Part shown: in pieces, positions 60,701 through 61,352 of the stretch
Layout: each line of letters starts with the position of its first letter
Numbering within the stretch: position 1 is the first letter of the stretch
Assembly: GCF_014649695.1 (NCBI RefSeq)
Contig: NZ_BMTN01000029.1
Location: forward strand, 1-61,352
DNA length: 61,352 nt
Source: Streptomyces kurssanovii
Lineage (GTDB): Bacteria; Actinomycetota; Actinomycetes; Streptomycetales; Streptomycetaceae
Direction: 5' to 3'
Program-made: the position numbers and the translations under genes
The notes under the pieces: generated by a model
The model's database searches: none
Told to the model about the DNA's origin: nothing
What the model saw: only the letters and a program-made list of their open reading frames with translations

Positions 60701-61352
60701 ACCGCCCGACTACGCACGCAGTGTTGTATCGCAGCGGACACAGCCTCAGCGAAGCTGGTCAGGTCACCTCCGCCACTACCCACTTCCAGCGCGTTGCAGA
60801 CGGCACCGACCGCCACCTCGGCCCCGATCACCCCGATACCCTTATGGCTCGTGCTAACCTCGCCGCCTCCTACCGGCAGGCGGGACGCGTCTCTGAGGCC
60901 ATCGGCATTGAGAGGCAGGTCCTCGCCAACAGCGAGCGAATCCTGGGGCCCGATCACCCCAACACCCTCACCGCCCAAGCCGACCTCGCCGCATCCCTAT
61001 ACCAGGTAGGACGGATCTCTGAGGCCATCGACCTTGAGGAGCAGGTCCTCGCCAACAGCGAGCGAATCCTGGGGCCCGATCACCCCAACACCCTCACCGC
61101 CCAAGCCGACCTCGCCACCTCCTACCGGCAGGCGGGACGGATCTCTGAGGCCATCACCCTCCTGGAGCAGGTCGTCGCGGACCGCGAGCGAATCCTGGGA
61201 CCCGATCACCCCAACACCCTCACCGCCCAAGCCGACCTCGCCGCATCCCTATACCAGGCTGGACGCGTCTCTGAGGCCATCACCCTCCTGGAGCAGGTCG
61301 TCGCGGACCGCGAGCGAATCCTGGGACCCGATCACCCCAACACCCTCACCGC
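57721..61352 (+). CDS. Giant vWA + NB-ARC + TPR fusion, runs off the window
   Basis: At least 1210 residues in one open frame, no stop before the edge. Pro-rich linker about 40-95. vWA-like domain about 120-300: VVVMDTSPSM has the D161-x-S-x-S MIDAS, and RRLILVVSDCAAQGW its later strand; this N-terminus resembles the SAV_2336-type proteins of Streptomyces. A helical link 360-540, then NB-ARC: LTGMGGVGKTQ (P-loop 626-633), WLVVLDDLNDPADL, TLVTTRR, LGHLPLALAQAAAYL. TPRs of 42 residues follow from about 1010 (RILGPDHPNTLTAQADLAAS). Begins at GTG 57721, inside the MoxR stop. It joins the vWA and sensor parts of the ternary system in one chain. Confidence 0.85.
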   Translation, partial: MPDALDRVLAALGTVITDSADTRTLADAVWLAAARTPDDTTATPPVSPGSAPPSTAEPPRPAAPPTPPPPETHDGPEVSAHDPDGTTRTRGIPLSLGRADPLPDARAVSQALQPLRRAWPRGSRTRLDLDATVEHYARGGPLVPLFNPAPEHWFEAVVVMDTSPSMGVWDETTRALTSLLAGLSAFRNVHTWSLCWPDDQPQLRDRHGRAFPADRLPHHGSGAQGRRLILVVSDCAAQGWHHPRPWRMLTDWGHHVPVVLVNPLPQRLWRHSALNLPAVRATAAQAGCHNTALRFRLPARLRHRTNSESLSPWQALPIAAPTPHSLGTWASTLMRTDPQGCDAVLIPTTGRLPRPSQAPTTSASSPIRTNDPATLADAFLRTASAPAARLAVLCSQLPELTMPLLHALRDQAVPEAQLTDLAELLTSGLLTVTNRRGQDPAMTFRAAARSQLRTHLTTHDAWRTLYMLSHHLATHPYAPHGIAAILHSPHAATELPVQLRPFARAAAATLHLLGVSDHISDALPHEQTALAAAKGRAPEVSRAAATAQTSPMQELAATERSSASSGIHHGSAEHPILVQHRAPLGPASWPHQVGVIPHRAQSFQPRALIEQLRTAVDRGGTAMLTGMGGVGKTQLAADYALTAWADGDLDVLVWVTANTREAVVTEYAQAGIELCRADPADPEQAARDFLTWLTVRAGANPCRWLVVLDDLNDPADLRGLWPPASEHGRTLVTTRRRDAALTGEGRHLINVGLFTEAEALAYFTSSLAAASRTEPASQLTALATELGHLPLALAQAAAYLIDTGLDCATYRQLLTDRATTLADTAPDQLPDDQTVIVAATWVLSIDRADTLRPAGLARPMLHLAAMLDPNIIPQEVLTSPPALAHLARQRARRLPSEQPDQAAPRDAVGALRALHRLSLIDHTPDTPHQAVRVHQFLQRAVRNTLTPYQLHQTARTAADALMATWPDIERDTELVQALRANADALAACAEEALYRPTTHAVLYRSGHSLSEAGQVTSATTHFQRVADGTDRHLGPDHPDTLMARANLAASYRQAGRVSEAIGIERQVLANSERILGPDHPNTLTAQADLAASLYQVGRISEAIDLEEQVLANSERILGPDHPNTLTAQADLATSYRQAGRISEAITLLEQVVADRERILGPDHPNTLTAQADLAASLYQAGRVSEAITLLEQVVADRERILGPDHPNTLT
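60930..61352. repeat. 126-bp TPR-coding tandem repeats, near-identical
   Basis: The block beginning CGAATCCTGGG recurs every 126 bp near 60937, 61063, 61189 and 61315, with long identical stretches (CCCGATCACCCCAACACC). The array continues beyond the window. Confidence 0.85.

Overview
The window looks like an accessory stretch of a Streptomyces or close relative's genome, most likely a linear-chromosome arm or a large plasmid. The evidence is the very high GC in third codon positions, frequent GTG starts, probable leaderless promoters (TANNNT about 6 nt before the start codon), DUF6233 proteins, a conservon-type P450 that lacks the ExxR motif, a Ku protein with a lysine-rich tail, an NsdA-like XRE/TPR regulator, and many truncated genes. 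I see no rRNA, tRNA, CRISPR array or complete insertion sequence.

Layout. 0-14.7 kb: small hypothetical genes, a DUF4352-like lipoprotein, a GntR regulator behind a perfect palindrome, a large DEAH helicase, a MACPF-like pore-former (8.7-10.2 kb), a patch of mobile-element debris (IS5-type transposase, tyrosine integrase, methyltransferase and a second helicase tail), a NUDIX protein and an XRE/TPR regulator. 14.9-21.5 kb: a tightly coupled eight-gene cluster combining a meta-cleavage trio (hydratase, acylating aldehyde dehydrogenase, 4-hydroxy-2-oxovalerate aldolase) with a KAS III, an acyl carrier protein, a CitE-like lyase/aldolase, a MaoC hydratase and an Eis-like acetyltransferase. This resembles an unassigned biosynthetic pathway. 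21.5-28.5 kb: a structured non-coding element, an RHH antitoxin with a Doc-like toxin whose Fic motif is degenerate, a membrane-embedded NACHT NTPase, and remnants. 28.7-31.1 kb: a three-gene operon of a peptidoglycan-binding protein, a small holin-like membrane protein and a second MACPF-like protein. 31.7-37.5 kb: three P450-type genes (one CYP157-like, one orthodox, one gutted) and an XRE/MmyB-like regulator whose HTH has just been duplicated at the DNA level.

37.6-50.6 kb: a patchwork of fragments (two copies of the same truncated HNH-nuclease tail, one HNH head, IS110, GIY-YIG, recombinase and resolvase pieces) between intact small genes: TPR protein, MerR regulator, SUKH-4-like immunity protein, a LexA-type DNA-binding protein behind an SOS-like box, Ku, and an Abi-C/HEPN-like protein.

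50.6-61.35 kb: the most exciting part, two divergently transcribed NTP-dependent conflict systems. The leftward one couples a two-TM membrane protein to an NB-ARC/TPR (NLR-like) protein; both carry the same 17-residue motif, twice in the membrane protein and once at the NLR N-terminus, as expected for prion/amyloid-type NLR-to-effector signalling. The rightward one is an operon of alpha/beta hydrolase, caspase-like VMAP-type protein, MoxR ATPase and a vWA + NB-ARC + TPR fusion that runs off the window. With the NACHT, Abi-C, Doc/RHH and pore-former genes, the window reads as a defence and antagonism island that is being actively rearranged. All functional calls are from sequence reading alone; no database search was run.
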